Origin: Cyclaneusma minus
Taxonomy: Eukaryota; Ascomycota; Leotiomycetes; Marthamycetales; Marthamycetaceae
Direction: 5' to 3'
NCBI GenBank assembly: GCA_037179335.1
Contig: JAKZHN010000056.1
Coordinates: 62,001-126,000 of the forward strand
Length of the DNA stretch: 64,000 nucleotides
The position numbers and the translations under genes were made by a program. A model generated the notes under the pieces. It saw only the letters and a list, made by a program, of their open reading frames with translations. It did not search any database and was not told the DNA's origin. This document shows positions 14,872-27,176 of the stretch, piece by piece (the first letter of the stretch is position 1; every line of letters begins with the position of its first letter).

Positions 14872-16659
14872 ATTATTATTAAAATTATTTTTAAATTTTG
14901 TATTCATATTTTTAAACTGAAATTTTTATTTGGTAAAATAAATTTAAATAAATTTAATTTTAATAGTATAAATAAATATGCATTTATATAAAAAGATTTG
15001 AATTAATTTATATAAAATAGATTGTTCTAAATTGCTTAATAAATATTAGTAAATAATTGTATATTTTAATTGCTTTAATATAAATTTTATAATATTTATT
15101 ATAGATATATACCGGATTAATTGCGAATTTAAAATAGCTAAAATAATTGATTAATATTGGCTATATATTAAATTGGAAACCTATTTTTAAAACAAAAATA
15201 TAATTTAAATTTGGGTTATTATTATTATAATAATTATTATTCTAGGTTATTTAGTAAATATAAAATAAATATAATAAAAATTATAATAAAGGCTATAATA
15301 AAGATTGCAGAATAAATTTGAATTTCTTAAATTTTTAAAAATAGTTTTTTTTAAAAGGCTTTATATAGTAAAAAGCTATTTAAATTTGTAATATTATATT
15401 TTATAATAAATTATTATATTAAAAATTGTTTATATATAATTAAAATTATTTAAAAGGCTAATATTAAAATATAATTTGCAAATTATATTAAATGATTAAA
15501 TAAAATTAATAGTTTATAATTTTATTAATAAGGCTAAAAATATTATGCAAATAAAAAATATAAATTATATATTATATATATACGTATTTGGCTTAATTAT
15601 AAGCAAAATTATATATAATGGCGTTTTTTGCAAAAAAAAATCTTTTATTTTTTATTTTTTAATAGTATTGTTTTTATTTTTTTGTCTATTAGATATTATT
15701 AAATTATATTAATAAAGCATATATAAGTTGATATATTATATTTATATAAGTAAATTTATTTTTGCTATTAGTTTTTATTTTAATGGTTTTATTTTAATTA
15801 ATTTATGATATAAAAATTGCATATTTAAAAATTTGCGAATTTTTAATATTCATATGTATAAATTTTGCTATATATTTATTTATATTTATTTTTGATTTAG
15901 TTTTAATTTATATAAGCTAAATTAAGCTAAATAATATTATTAAAGCAAAGCAGTAAATTTAATTATTATATTTAATCTTAAATTTTTATAAAAATTAATA
16001 ATGCATTTAAATAATTTATTTATTATAGCGCAATTAATATGTTTTATATATATTATAAAATATTAATAAATTGATTTTGTTTTACTGCTATTTAGGCTTT
16101 TTTATATATTTATTTGCCAACTTTTTATATTAAGAATAAATTTATTTTATTTTTATTTTTTAAGCTATATATATATATATATAATATAAAAAAAGGTAGA
16201 TAAATATAAAAAAAATAAAAATTGGCCGTATATTTAACTTATATATATTTTTTATATATAATGCTTATTTATAATATATATATATTAAAATAAATAAAAG
16301 GCGTTAATTTAATCGCTAATTTAATAACGGATTTAAGCCGGCAAAGCATATAATAATATAAAATTTAATATTTTTCCCCGTATAAATTTAAATTAGTTAT
16401 ATATATATATATATATATAAATACAATAATTTATAATTAAATATAAAAGAGGTATTAAATTTAAAATTTAAAATAAATATAATATTTATTAATATATATT
16501 TTTTAATATATTATAATTATATTATATAAAAATTTTAAATATTATAAAAAGATTTTGAATATTGTATAAAGATTTTAAATATGGATCTTTTTAGGCTATA
16601 TATAATTTGGGCTATTATATATAAAAAATTTATTTATATAACGGGCTTATATATATAAA

Positions 16660-16790
16660 TTTGTTTTTATATTAATATAAATATTAAATAAATACGCGGG
16701 TAAATACAATATTTTGCGAATTTTATGTAAATTTTCTTTATATTAATATAAATATTGGATAAATACACGGGTAAATACGGTATTTAAATT
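16660..16790. repeat. Imperfect duplication of about 45 bp
   Basis: The segment TTATATTAATATAAATATT followed by AAATACGCGGGTAAATAC near 16690 recurs about 74 bp further on, with C/T and G/A differences (ACACGGGTAAATACGG). It lies close to the right edge of the AT-rich block. Confidence 0.6.
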
Positions 16791-17050
16791 TTTTATATAA
16801 TATAGCTAAGTATACGGGATTTATAAAATACCGTATTTATTTATTATATAAAACCTTTTATATATATATTTGTGTTTATATATATAATTAAATATATAAA
16901 CGAAAATCTATATATATCGGTATTTTATATTATATAATACGGATTAAACTTTTTCACACTATAAAATAAAATATTAATTAAAATTAATTTTTTTTAAACC
17001 ATATTAAAATAGGATAGAATTTGCAATTGTTTATTAATAGTTTATTTATG

Positions 17051-17708
17051 CGATAGCGGACCCCCCCTTCCTCGGTAATAACGATAAGAACAGCGGCCTT
17101 TCGCATTTTCGACTTCTTTTACTATTTTTTTAAATGTGATTGGTTCCAATTATTGCGGCGTCTGCAGCGCCCAGAAGGATTCCGACTCAGGTGATCTGGG
17201 GAACTGTTTGAATAATTGGGGCTTCACATGTAGTCTGGTCGACGTTAAATACCTCTAATTATTTGAACTTATTCAAGTGATTCTGAAAATACATAGGTAC
17301 CTAACCACTGGGAAGTATTCCAGGTAATCAGGAATATCTCAACTCACTGAGAACATCCCAAAAACATCGTCCTGAAAGATTAAAATCGACCATCGTAAGA
17401 TCACGCGACACACTTTATGAACAATGGATGTTTTTCTAGCCAGACCTATTCAAACATGTCAAGCAGTTGAAGAATACCCAGTCACCTTGTTCTCGGTAAA
17501 AACAATAGAGAACAGAATATACCAGACGACAGATAATCGTACCATTGAAACTTTTAAAATCTCATTGCGAAAGCCATAAAAGCATAGCCGATATCCATCT
17601 CTGAATATGATATCCGCCGATCAACCGGAGCACCACACCCAATTCAACGCCTGCACAAGAGTGGTTTTCTCCTGAAATAAACGCCCGAAGCCACTGCCCC
17701 CCTCGCAC
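17051..17708. other. Intergenic, no gene seen
   Basis: Normal-composition DNA between the AT-rich block and the 3' end of the UBC9 homologue. I see no supported open frame or RNA gene. Its right part must hold the UBC9 3' UTR and polyadenylation region. Confidence 0.6.
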
Positions 17709-18291
17709 CTAAGGCGCCGGGTTCTCCTTCACAATGCGCTTCACCTTCGCCTCATACGCCGCTCGGTCTCGCTTGAAGAGGTTGTAGGCATCCGCCTGGG
17801 CGGGAGAGTCAGGGTTCGGATCGTCCAGGAGATCTTGCACACCGAGCAGGATCTGCTTGATGGTAATCGCTGGCTTCCAGGCTTCCTCCTCGTTCAGGAT
17901 GTTGAGGCAGACGGTACCGGAGGGGTAGACGTTGGGGTGGAAGAGAGGAGGGACGAATTTGCCTAAGGTAATTGTTAGTTCAACTGATGAGATGCAAGTT
18001 CACGGAGCCTGGCATACACTTGGGAGGCTTCGTGGGGTATTCGTCGGGGAAGACCAGGCTGATTTTGAACAGGCCTCCCTCCCAGAGCGTCTTCTCTTTG
18101 CCTGGAATTCCGCAGTCCCAGACCTTCAGATCGAGGACACCCTGGGCGTTCTTCTGAGGCCTGGCGTAGAAACCGAAGGGGTGGTCCTTCCTCCACTGCT
18201 TTCTGTCCGGTGATTAGCTGTGCGATCGCAGCTAGAGTAACAGCGAGTGTACAGACCTCTCCTCCTGCAGGCGGTTGATGCAGAGCGTCAT
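17709..18291 (-). CDS. UBC9: SUMO-conjugating enzyme E2, UBC9 homologue
   Basis: E2 enzyme that takes SUMO from the E1 (Aos1-Uba2) as a cysteine thioester and passes it to lysines of target proteins, mainly in the nucleus. Three exons on the minus strand: 18257-18291, 18018-18202 and 17709-17962, with introns of 54 and 55 nt. The splice gives 157 residues, the normal UBC9 length. The N-terminus has the UBC9-specific RLQEERKQWRKDHPFGF, followed by WEGGLFK, FPDEYPTKPPKC and HPN at residues 82-84. The catalytic cysteine is Cys92 in SGTVCLNIL, then EEEAWKPAITIKQILLG. The protein ends KENPAP. The WRKDHPFGF and ITIKQILLG blocks separate it from ubiquitin E2s. It diverges from PEX19 across a 619-bp spacer. 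The start context is CCAAAATG. Nothing suggests loss of function. Confidence 0.97.
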
Positions 18292-18910
18292 TTTGGCAGA
18301 TCAAGCAGTACTCGTCGAGGTTGCAAGGCTGCTCGTAGAGGTGAAGTGGTGCAGCGAGGCTACCAGGCGCAAAGTCGAGCAGGATGGAGATGGCAAGGGC
18401 GAGGAGGCAAAACGGGACGAAGCCACAGCTTTATATAAAGCGCAGAGGCGGCGGGTATGGAATCAGCGGAAATCACCACGGACGAGCGTGGAGTATCTTC
18501 ACGCAGGCAGCAGCGTGAGGCAGCAGAGTTACTAGTATCAGAGTTCACAAACAAGATGTTGGATATGTGTTGATTCAGCCCAATCCACCCCACCATGCAC
18601 CAATTGTTTTCGCCGCTGTCGGTGTCGGTGCTTCTGACCCCTGTCACTGTCATCTGTCGATAAGCCTGGCCGCTGGAGCTGCCTGCTTCACTGTGCCTCG
18701 GCTTCAAACATGGTAATTCCTATTGCTCTCTTATATACCTATACAAGTAATCCACCGGCAAAGTCTTCATTGCAAGTGCAGAGGCCAAACTCTGTTAGTG
18801 CTTGCCCTCCCTAGCCGGGCTGAAGACCCCGCGGCCTGCGAATTAATGCGCCCGCCTTTCGAGTCCCAACTTTGAGATCTCACCACCTACTAGGACTCAG
18901 ACAATTCACC
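18292..18910. promoter_or_regulatory. Divergent promoter region UBC9 / PEX19
   Basis: 619-bp spacer between the two divergent start codons. It holds a 12-bp palindrome CTTTATATAAAG (18429-18440), placed 138 bp upstream of the UBC9 ATG, which is a candidate TATA element for that gene. No other element is assigned. The frames here are not supported as genes. Confidence 0.45.
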
Positions 18911-19998
18911 ATGGAGACGAAGCCAGGAGACGACCACGAGAAAGACGTTCAGCCAGCGACCGAGTCGGACTTTCCAGATCCCGATGAAGACGATCTCGAT
19001 GACCTGGACGGTAGATAGCCCCTTAATCCTCAATAGCCTTTCCCCAAGAACTGTGCTAACATTGTAATCTAGACTTGCTCGACCAGTTCTCCGCCGCCAA
19101 AATCGAAGACAACAGCTCCGCTCCTAGTAACACTTCTGCCCCTACTACAGCACCACCCACCGGGCCCGAAATCCCTGACTTGGACGGCATATCCGATGAA
19201 GACTTCGCCAAGCAATTCCAGGCCAGCATGGCCGAGCTCATGGGCGAGATGAACAACAACCCCGAGCTGGCGTCCCAATTCGAAGCCATGATGAAAGAGC
19301 TCGCCAGCGCTTCTCAAATTAGTGAACCTGCGGGCATGTCCCCCGGGCCTTCCCCTTCAGCCCCTAAAACCGGCGAGAGCGCAAAGAAAGCGGCGCCTGC
19401 TGCGGCGGGCGCTTCGGAAGAGTCGTTTCAAGGAAAGATCAAGAAGACGATGGAGCGCATGCAAGAGTCTGGCCAGAAAGCTTCTGATGCAGCAGCCGCG
19501 GATGACTCTGAAGATATGTTAGCAGAGATCATGAAACAGATAGCGGCTGGAGGAGGCATGGAGGGCGAAGGCGGCGAGGAGGAGTTTTCCAAAATGCTGC
19601 TGGGTATGATGGAGCAGTTGACGCACAAGGAGATTCTGTACGAGCCGATGAAGGAGCTGAATGATAAGTATCCGGAGTGGATGGAGAAGAATAAGGACAA
19701 GATTTCGAAAGAGGAGTTGACGAGGTTTCAGGAGCAGCAGGTGGTTGTTAAGGAGATTGTGGATAGGTTTGAGAGTAAGACTTACTCGGACTCGAATGCG
19801 GCGGATAGGGAGTATATTGTGGAGAGGATGCAAAAGGTTTGTGCTGAGTTTCAATTTTCAAAGTGTTTGCGGGACGGACGTGGCTAATGTGGACTTTAGA
19901 TGCAAGGGGCTGGCGCTCCACCGGCGGATTTGGTGGGAGATATGTCGACCGCACAGGAAGCGTTCGGTGCACCGGAAGAAGGCTGTCCTCAGCAATAA
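18911..19998 (+). CDS. PEX19: Peroxisomal membrane-protein import receptor PEX19
   Basis: Cytosolic chaperone and receptor that binds new peroxisomal membrane proteins and docks on Pex3 at the peroxisome. Exons 18911-19010, 19073-19836 and 19900-19998, introns of 62 and 63 nt, 320 residues. The start has a good context (CACCATGG). The acidic N-terminus contains DDLDDLDDLLDQF (about residues 26-38), resembling the Pex3-binding helix. A disordered Pro/Ala/Ser part follows, then the helical cargo-binding region with ILYEPMKELNDKYPEWM and REYIVERMQKM. The last exon restores the family ending and closes with CPQQ, a CaaX box for farnesylation. Without the second intron the frame would run into unrelated residues, so the splice is strongly supported. 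PCS60 at 57-59 kb is the other peroxisomal gene in the window. Confidence 0.96.
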
Positions 19999-20227
19999 CA
20001 AGTCAATTGCTTTGTAATGGACGGACTCGGCCATTATTTTACATGGAACACCCAGACCTATTCGTGACCACGATCCCTCATAATCCTAATCACAAACCCC
20101 TTGATGGTGTGTTCCTTTCATACCGAGCCCCCCGTAACGCCTTACAGAATGCTGTACATAACATACCAATAACGCCAGTCGTACCGTAGACCAAGTGCCA
20201 TCTCAGAGCCTTCTCGCCCAGAGCTTC

Positions 20228-21154
20228 TCAGCTGGTATCCATCATGTCGTGGTCGTATCCGTATGGGAGTGTCTGTGAAGACCCAAACGGAAGCGCTTGC
20301 GAAGAAAAGGCCGGTTGTGAAGACGACATAGACTCTTCTCGAATGACGTTCATGAACAGATTATCGTACTCGTCGTCATCACTTCCGTAAACAGATTCTG
20401 GATAGTCTTTGCGACTCTGTCCTTGACTACTATCCTGCTCCATCGACGCAAGCAGAGCATCAAGTTCAGCCTGTTCCTGCATCGCAACCTGATCGGCCAT
20501 AACTTCATCTAGCACACAAATTAGCCTTCGTCAGTCATCCGCACCAAGGGAATAGCCAAACATACCCCGACTCCTCATGCCATCCATCCGCGTCCCCTGT
20601 GGAAGTTCCATAGGTACCGTATCTTCCAAATCATCTTCTTCCAGCACCCCCAATGTGTTATCCTCCGCCTCGGCCTCCATCCGAATCCTTTCCCTTCGTC
20701 TCCTCTCCTCACTAACCCACAGCGCCCTCATCATCTCCTCATCCCCACCTCTCATCTCCCACCGCTTATCCTCAGAACTTTGCCGCACCCGCTTCAAAAA
20801 CACGCTGCGTCTCGCCTCTCGCGACTCATCGCGTCCATGGATTAACGGATTCCTCTTCACAGGTCTTTTCGCAAACGGACTTTCGCGTTTGGAGAACGGA
20901 CTGCTGTTTTGCGCGGAGAAAATGGGAGATGAAGCGGATTGCGCGTTTCGTTGTCTGCTGGATGGCGTAGGGGAGTGCGGTTGGATGTTGCTATTGCGTG
21001 GGGACAGGGGTGGCGTGGGCGACGAGCGTAGTGGACTGGAGGAGAGTGGTGAGGAGACGACGGGCGCGTGAAAAGAGTTTTGCATCTGATTCTGCATTTG
21101 GTTTGGATTCTGGGTGTAGACGGAGGACGCGGGCGGGGGCAGTATGCTATACAT
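20228..21154 (-). CDS. Uncharacterised, Ser/Pro-rich fungal protein
   Basis: I do not recognise this family. Two exons, 20566-21154 and 20228-20508, are joined by a 57-nt intron (GTATGT..CTAG) and give 289 residues. The first third is low in complexity and rich in Ser, Pro, Gln and Asn, with several SP/TP sites. A basic stretch follows (FAKRPVKRNP near residue 95; a possible nuclear signal). A charged middle region contains RALWVSEERRRRERIRMEAE, likely helical. After the splice comes ADQVAMQEQAELDALLASME, the part most likely to be conserved and to form an amphipathic helix. The tail is acidic (GSDDDEYDNLF) and Ser/Gln-rich. The intron is well formed and codon use matches the neighbours, so I take it as a real gene. 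It is convergent with PEX19, with 229 bp between stop codons. Role unknown; a nuclear role is only inference. Confidence 0.75.
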
Positions 21155-21510
21155 TGTCGATGTGCTGGTCGTGAAGTCGGCGAGGGATGTTGGGAGTGAA
21201 TGCGGACTCGGGGAGGTTATCGAAACGTTTATCGAAACGTTGTGGATTTGCTTAGGTGAGTGGTGACGCGCCTTCCTTTGGCTTCAGATCATTGAAGGCG
21301 TTTGCCGCGTTCGCGTTAAGTGATAGCGCTAGCACGTGGGTCTAGACTCGATGCGGTGGGGGTGTGGCGCGGTCAACGAGGCTGAAAGCTCGACGACAAT
21401 TCAAACGAAGACCACGGACATATTGAAGGTAACTCAAAAGTCAAAACGCATACCCGAGCAAGGCAAATATTGGGATAATCGTTTTCAATTGGTAAAATCC
21501 TGCACTTTCA
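21155..21510. other. Upstream region of the unknown gene, left flank of the transposon block
   Basis: Ordinary-composition DNA ending at the target-site duplication of the 27.6-kb element. The direct repeat TTATCGAAACGT at about 21219 and 21230 is the only structure noted. Any distal promoter of the gene at 20228-21154 may have been separated by the insertion. Confidence 0.5.
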
Positions 21511-21518
21511 ATTCTCTC

Positions 21519-21537
21519 TAGGGCTCTCCACGAATAG
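21519..21537 (+). repeat. Left terminal inverted repeat
   Basis: TAGGGCTCTCCACGAATAG, a perfect inverted match to 49081-49099 and flanked outside by ATTCTCTC. The inward extension has CGCATTCGTAATCGCAATTG at about 21563. Confidence 0.9.
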
Positions 21538-24209
21538 AAATCGTAAATAATTGGCCTTAATCGCATTCGTAATCGCAATTGTAAATAATATAGAGTTTCA
21601 ATTAAACGATTACGAGCTAATTGTATTAAATCGTTTTGGTATTTAATTGAAATATATAAATAATAAAATTATATATTGCCAAGCCAATAATAGCTTATTT
21701 TTAAAATAAAAATCAGTTTTTATTAAAATTATTTAGGTATAAATAAATCACGCGCACGTGGGGTTTCCAATATATTATTAATTATAATTAAGGAAAAAAA
21801 ATAGCTGGCGTAAATATAGGAATAAAGGCATTCCCAGCTTTAGCGCTAAGCTTTCTTAGCTTTTAATACTTATCGATGCAAAGGCTATTACGTGGTCCGT
21901 GCTTTAAATAAATGCCTAAAACTTTAATTGCAGCCGGATTTTTTTTTTTTTTTACAAGCAAAAATATTAGCTGCAAATTAGAAATCTAATAAGGCTTCAA
22001 ATAGCCGTTTTTTTTTATTTACCTATTTTTTAATTTTAATTATAATCCGGTTTTTTAAAATAAAAATCTCCAAAGCTTTATTAAATACCAGCTTTATTAT
22101 AGCGTTAATTGCATTATTATGTTTATAAATCCATTTTATTTTTTAAAATTCTCTTTTTTTATAGCTTTAATTATTGGTTTATTAAAGGTAAACGGGTAAA
22201 ATAATGCACGTGCGATTTAAAATCATTAGTATATTTTATTAATTATATTTAAATAAGAAAGGCTAGCGTATTGCCGGCGCTTTTTTTAAAGACATTTTTA
22301 GCTTTTAGCGCTAATAGCAGCTATAGGGGTATAGGCTATCCTGGCTGGCTATTTAAAATTGCAATTAATTAAATATTGAAAGCTTTTTATTTTATAATAA
22401 ATAAAGCTAATTAGCTACCAAAATTAATATTTAATTAAATAATAGCTTTAAAAAGCTTTTTTTCCATTATTATAATTTATTAAGCTTTTTATAAAGCTTT
22501 TTTTCTATTTACCCATTTTTTTATTTAAACGTTTGTTTTTTTTACTAGTCTTTTCAAATCTTTATTAAAAGCTGCTTTAATAAAGGCGTCCGCTGGATTA
22601 TTTTTGCTATTAATTTTTTTAATTTTTTTAATTTTTGTTTTTTATAGCTTTGCTTTAAATATAAAATATCCATTATAAAGCGCTTTTTTATAATAGTCCC
22701 TAGCTTAATTAAATATTAATAAAAATTATCGCTATTTATATAAATAATAATGGATATATTGGATATATTTAGCTAAAAGGTAATTAAATTAAAAATAAAG
22801 CTAATTAAAATTGCTATATTAATGCTTAGTATTTATCACGGTATTAATTTAGCCTTAGGCACCTATACCTGCCTTAGGCATTTACGTGCCCGGTATATAA
22901 CCTTAGTACCGTAAACCCGTAAAAAATCTTTATAGCCCCGCTTTAGCTAAAAAGCTTTTTTTCTAGCTTATAATATTAATTAATTTTAATTTTAATTTTG
23001 CGCTATAATAATTTGTAAGCTTTTTTTATTAATTAATTTAAATAATTCTAAATACCTTTAATTTTTGCAAATTCCAAATACGATTTTTTATCTTGCAATA
23101 ACGGCGCGCTATATAATTTTAATTTCGATATTTGATAATTTTATCATTTTTAATCCTGCTAATATTATTTATATAAGTTTATTTTTATTAAGCCCAATTT
23201 TGATTTTGCATTTAATTTAAAGCCCTAGAATTTGAATTAATACTATAAATATCATTGCAAATTATGCAGCAATTATTGCAGCTATTTTAAAGAATATTTT
23301 TTTTTCTTGCCTAAATTATTAAATACATTAGTGAAATTTATTTATTTATTATTAAATTAATTTAGAAATTCGCTAAAAAAAACCATTATTTGCATTATAA
23401 ATAAAATTAAGCAATTTTAATATATTTTTATTATATTTAATAATTTTTTATAATATATTAGCAGCGAAATTAATAATAAAAATAATAAAATAAAATAATA
23501 AAATAATAATATTGCTGCTTTTTAACTTTTTTTAAAATTAAGCTAATAATACCAATATTAAATTATAAATTAAAATAATAAATTAAAAAAGATTTAATAA
23601 ATATTTACAAAGCGAATTAGGAAAAACACTAATGCCCAATATTATATACGCTTAGTTTTTATCCTATATTTCTATTATAAAATTGATTTTTTTTTTTTCA
23701 AAAACGAAATCCAGCTTTTTAAATATTAAAAAGCATTTTTAAATTGGGTTTTTCAAATTCGACGCATTATAGCTATTAATAAAAACGTTTTTAACTCCAA
23801 ATATAAAAAGATTTAATATATTGCCGGCCAATTTGAAAAAATACTATAAAATTTAATATAAAAACAAATTTAATTAAATTATTAATAATTTTATTAATAA
23901 TGCAAAATAGCCTTGGAAACTTTTAAATATACTTTTTAATACTTTAAAAAAATTGTAATTTTGAAAAAATTTAAAAAGGTTTAGCAATATTTTTATATTT
24001 TAAAGCAAGGTAATATAATTTTTATAGCTTTTTAATTCAATTATAATTATATAGCTAAATTTTATACTTGAGTTTTCAATATTTTGGCTAATAAAATTAA
24101 GATTTTATATAAAATACCTAATTTTATTGCCTATAATAAATAGGTTAAGAATTTTTAAAATATTAATAAATGGATAAAAAAAATATTAAAAAAAACACTT
24201 GTTTATATT
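21538..24209. repeat. AT-rich relic DNA between left terminus and Copia element
   Basis: Apart from the 216-bp repeat, this stretch holds a GC-richer patch at about 22845-22930 with the palindromic word GCCTTAGGC twice. No coding remains were recognised. Confidence 0.6.
21722..21937 (+). repeat. 216-bp direct repeat, left copy (heavily RIPed)
   Basis: Starts ATTAAAATTATTTAGG and ends GCAGCCGG. It is colinear with 48663-48878 and of identical length. Compared with the right copy it carries mainly C to T and G to A changes. A run of about fifteen T follows it. It may be an LTR or another short repeat family. A diverged relative seems to be present around 22205-22370. Confidence 0.75.
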
Positions 24210-24378
24210 TGAATCCAATATAAGCTGGACCTTTTAAATATATTATATTAAAAAAGGGCTATTTTATAGCTTAAAAATATTATACATTTTTCTATCGCTT
24301 ATATATACAAAACTAATATAACCCCTTATATATAATTAGGGTATTTTGACAAAAAGTTAATTCGAACCATTAAAAACA
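24210..24378 (-). repeat. Copia LTR, 3' copy relative to the minus-strand element
   Basis: Shares ATATAAGCTGGACCTTTTAA and TTAATTCGAACCATTA with the copy at 29728. This copy is the more RIPed of the two. Confidence 0.8.
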
Positions 24379-25539
24379 TATTTTAATTTTTTTTTGATTT
24401 TTAATAATATAATTTCCCCGGACCCTAATACTTTTCTTTTTAAAGCATATTATAAACAATTTATATTATACTATAAAACTTTATAGCGCATTATATATTA
24501 TTTAATTATATATTATAATATAGCAATTTCAATATATTAAAACTAGCGCTTTTCTATAATTTTATTTCTTTATATTTAATACCTATTATATCCGGCACTT
24601 TTTTTAAAAAATCTTTATTTCTTTATTTTAATAGCTTTTTAAATTTAGTAAATTAAATCTTTTACAATGCCTTGGTAAATTTATTCGCAATTATATTTTA
24701 GTCTTTTAATAAAATGATAAGCAATATTAATATATTTAAATTTTTTATAAAGCTAAAAATCCTTAATAAAAGCTATAATACCCTGATTAGTTTTTCTTAT
24801 ATTTATATAATAAAAATTGTTTTTTACCAGCTCGCTATATTTAATATTTTTCAATATTTAGGCAATCTATTATTTTTGCTTAATATTTGCAATAGCTATT
24901 ATATATTTGGCTTTATAAATAAATATAAATATATTTTTTTGCTTTTGCTTTAATTATAATATTGGGCTTTTTAAAAATATGGCTATAAATCCGCTAATGC
25001 TTTTTTATTAAAAAATAATTTATAAAAGGCATTATTATAAAATTTTAGCTTGCTTTTTCCTATTCCTTTTAGCCTATATTTAATTTTTTAATTTGCTATA
25101 ATTTTAAAATAATATAGTAATTAATTTGGCCCTAAATTATATTGCTTATAAAAATTAGCTATAAATTAAACTAGCCTTTTTGCAATATAATAAATATCAA
25201 ATTTTATTAAAATTATAAAATATATTAGCTTTCCCAAATCTTTTTAATATAAATTTATTTTTATTTTTTATTTTTCTACTTTTAGCAAAATTTATTATAT
25301 TGCTACCATTTATAAAAATAAAATATAGCGTTTTTTTTGCCTATAAAAAATTCAAATTTTATATAAAAGTCATTAATATATTATTTCTAACTAATTTATA
25401 AAATTCTTAATAATTTATCCTTTATAATTTATATACCCAGGACTTTTTTAATTTCCTTTTAATTTTTGGCAATAAATTTAGTAAATAGCAAAGCAAAAAA
25501 CTTATTAAAGTTTGTATTTAATTTAATAGCTATTATAAT

Positions 25540-26267
25540 ATTATTAATATAAATTAGGACAATTGTGCCTTTATTTTTATTAATAAGAAAATAAAAATCA
25601 TTGAAGCTTTATTTAAAACCAAGCTTAACAATTTTAAACTTAATTAAATAATTCCAATTTTTAGCCATTTGCTTAAAGCTATATAGATTTTTATTTAATT
25701 GAAAAATATGGCTAAATTTAACAATTACTTTATTTGAAAAAGCCAAATGCATTAACTTTTTAAATTCAATCTTAATAAAAGCATTGCTAATATTAAAGTA
25801 ATGGCATTTTATATTCTATTAAGCTATAATAGCTAATTCTTTTTGAATATATTTATATAAACTATTAATAAAAATATATTAAAAAAATTCTTTTTATAAA
25901 TTTAAATAAAGCCGCGGGCTACCAAATAAACTTTATATTTATTTAGGCCGCTATTTAAATTTAGCCTAATAATAAATACCCATTTGATCAAAATCAAATT
26001 AAAAGCCATTTATATAGCCGTTTTAATCCAAATATTATTAGCTATTAAATTTTTAAAATTTATTATAATAGCTTTTTTTTAATTATCCTTATATAAAAAA
26101 ATATTTACAGCCTTATTATAAATTTTTAAAATAGGAATATCCAGGATTTCTTTAGCGAAAAAAGCAAATTTATATAAATTATTTTTATTTTCAATTATAG
26201 CTGCTATAAAAGCTTTTAAAAACCGGTTTTTATATAAAACCCTAACCTTAATAATATTGCGTTTCAA
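25540..26267 (-). pseudogene. Copia reverse-transcriptase fragment
   Basis: Minus-strand reading with stops gives, in order, ILDIPILKIYNKAVN (start of the RT region), KNLIANNIWIK, LILIKWVFIIRLN, KYKVYLVARGF (family: YKARLVARGF) and, near 25550, GTIVLIYINNIII. The last corresponds to the catalytic YVDD box with Val to Ile and both Asp to Asn, exactly the changes RIP makes. The reading is broken by stops and is a dead relic. Confidence 0.8.
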
Positions 26268-27176
26268 ATATTTTTATTTGCCAATTATTTCTGCAAAAAG
26301 CTTTTTTAAAACCTTAAATAACAATTGCTTATAAGCAACAAAGATAGCCAAAAATGCCTTATTAAAATTTATAGCATTTATATTTATAATATTGATATGC
26401 TTTTATTTAAAAGCATTTATTATATTAATAGTATTTTTTAATACTTTTATAATAAGGATTTTAAAAAATAGTTATTTTGGCCAAAATTTAAAATTATTAA
26501 ATTTAAAATAAAATATTGCTTTTATTTATTTATTTTAATTAATCGCTAAAATTATTACTTTTAATTTAGCAGCTTTAATTAGCTTATTTTTAAATAGTTT
26601 TTAGCAAAAAAAAAATCCGGGCTTTTTTCTTTACCAGTATTAATTTGCTAATATAATAGCAATTAGGAAATTTATTTAAAATACCTTGAAAATTATAGAG
26701 ATTATTTTTTAGCTTTAAATTCATAATCCCACCGGGGATTTTTTTATTTTATTTAATAATAGATTTTATAGCCATTTATCCCAAATCCAAATAATATAGC
26801 TTATATTATTTAATAATATTTAAATTATACCCTATAAATATATATTTTTTCCCTATAAGCAAAAGCTTATTTTTGCGGCCTTTTTTAAAAAGTTTCTTTT
26901 TATTAATCTAAAACCAAATCCTGCAGCTCCAAATTTTAATATTTTCCTATTTAAAAAACTTCCCAATTTAAGCCTTTTTTAAATTAACCATTTTGCCATT
27001 AATTTTCGGATCAATATTAATTTTATTTTCGCAATAAGCCTTAGCCATAGCAGCTTTAAATCAAAATTCAATTAAAAGCTTAATATTATATAATATGGTC
27101 CGAATATTCGCTTTTATAATCTATTTTTTTTAAATGGTCCGTTTTGCCAAAAAACAAATTCCCAAGTTTTACACTA

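Larger units (their letters stand above)
1..17050. repeat. AT-rich RIP-degraded block 1 (left part outside window)
   Basis: Almost pure A/T sequence, dominated by TpA, with stop codons in all frames and no intact gene. This is what repeat-induced point mutation (C to T on both strands) leaves behind in ascomycetes. The change to normal composition is abrupt, near the run of seven C at about 17063. The recognisable remains are a pogo-like transposase, an LTR element and several AT tandem repeats, listed separately. Short open frames here are chance products of low complexity. I see nothing gene-like in 9.2-14.7 kb or 14.9-17.0 kb. The left boundary lies outside the window. Confidence 0.9.

Noticed and set aside
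14650..14920. Overlapping repetitive frames on both strands
   Set aside because: Both come from the 15-bp tandem array; no coding signal outside the repeat.
1..17050. AT-rich blocks as integrated mitochondrial DNA or as a centromere
   Set aside because: No mitochondrial genes or tRNAs are recognisable, and identifiable nuclear transposon relics with RIP-type changes explain the composition. Centromere identity cannot be judged from sequence alone.
17975..18304. 109-codon minus-strand frame overlapping UBC9
   Set aside because: It reads through both UBC9 introns in another frame; the spliced UBC9 model explains the region fully.
20577..21071. 164-codon plus-strand frame
   Set aside because: Antisense shadow of the first exon of the Ser/Pro-rich gene, which has the better intron and C-terminal continuation.
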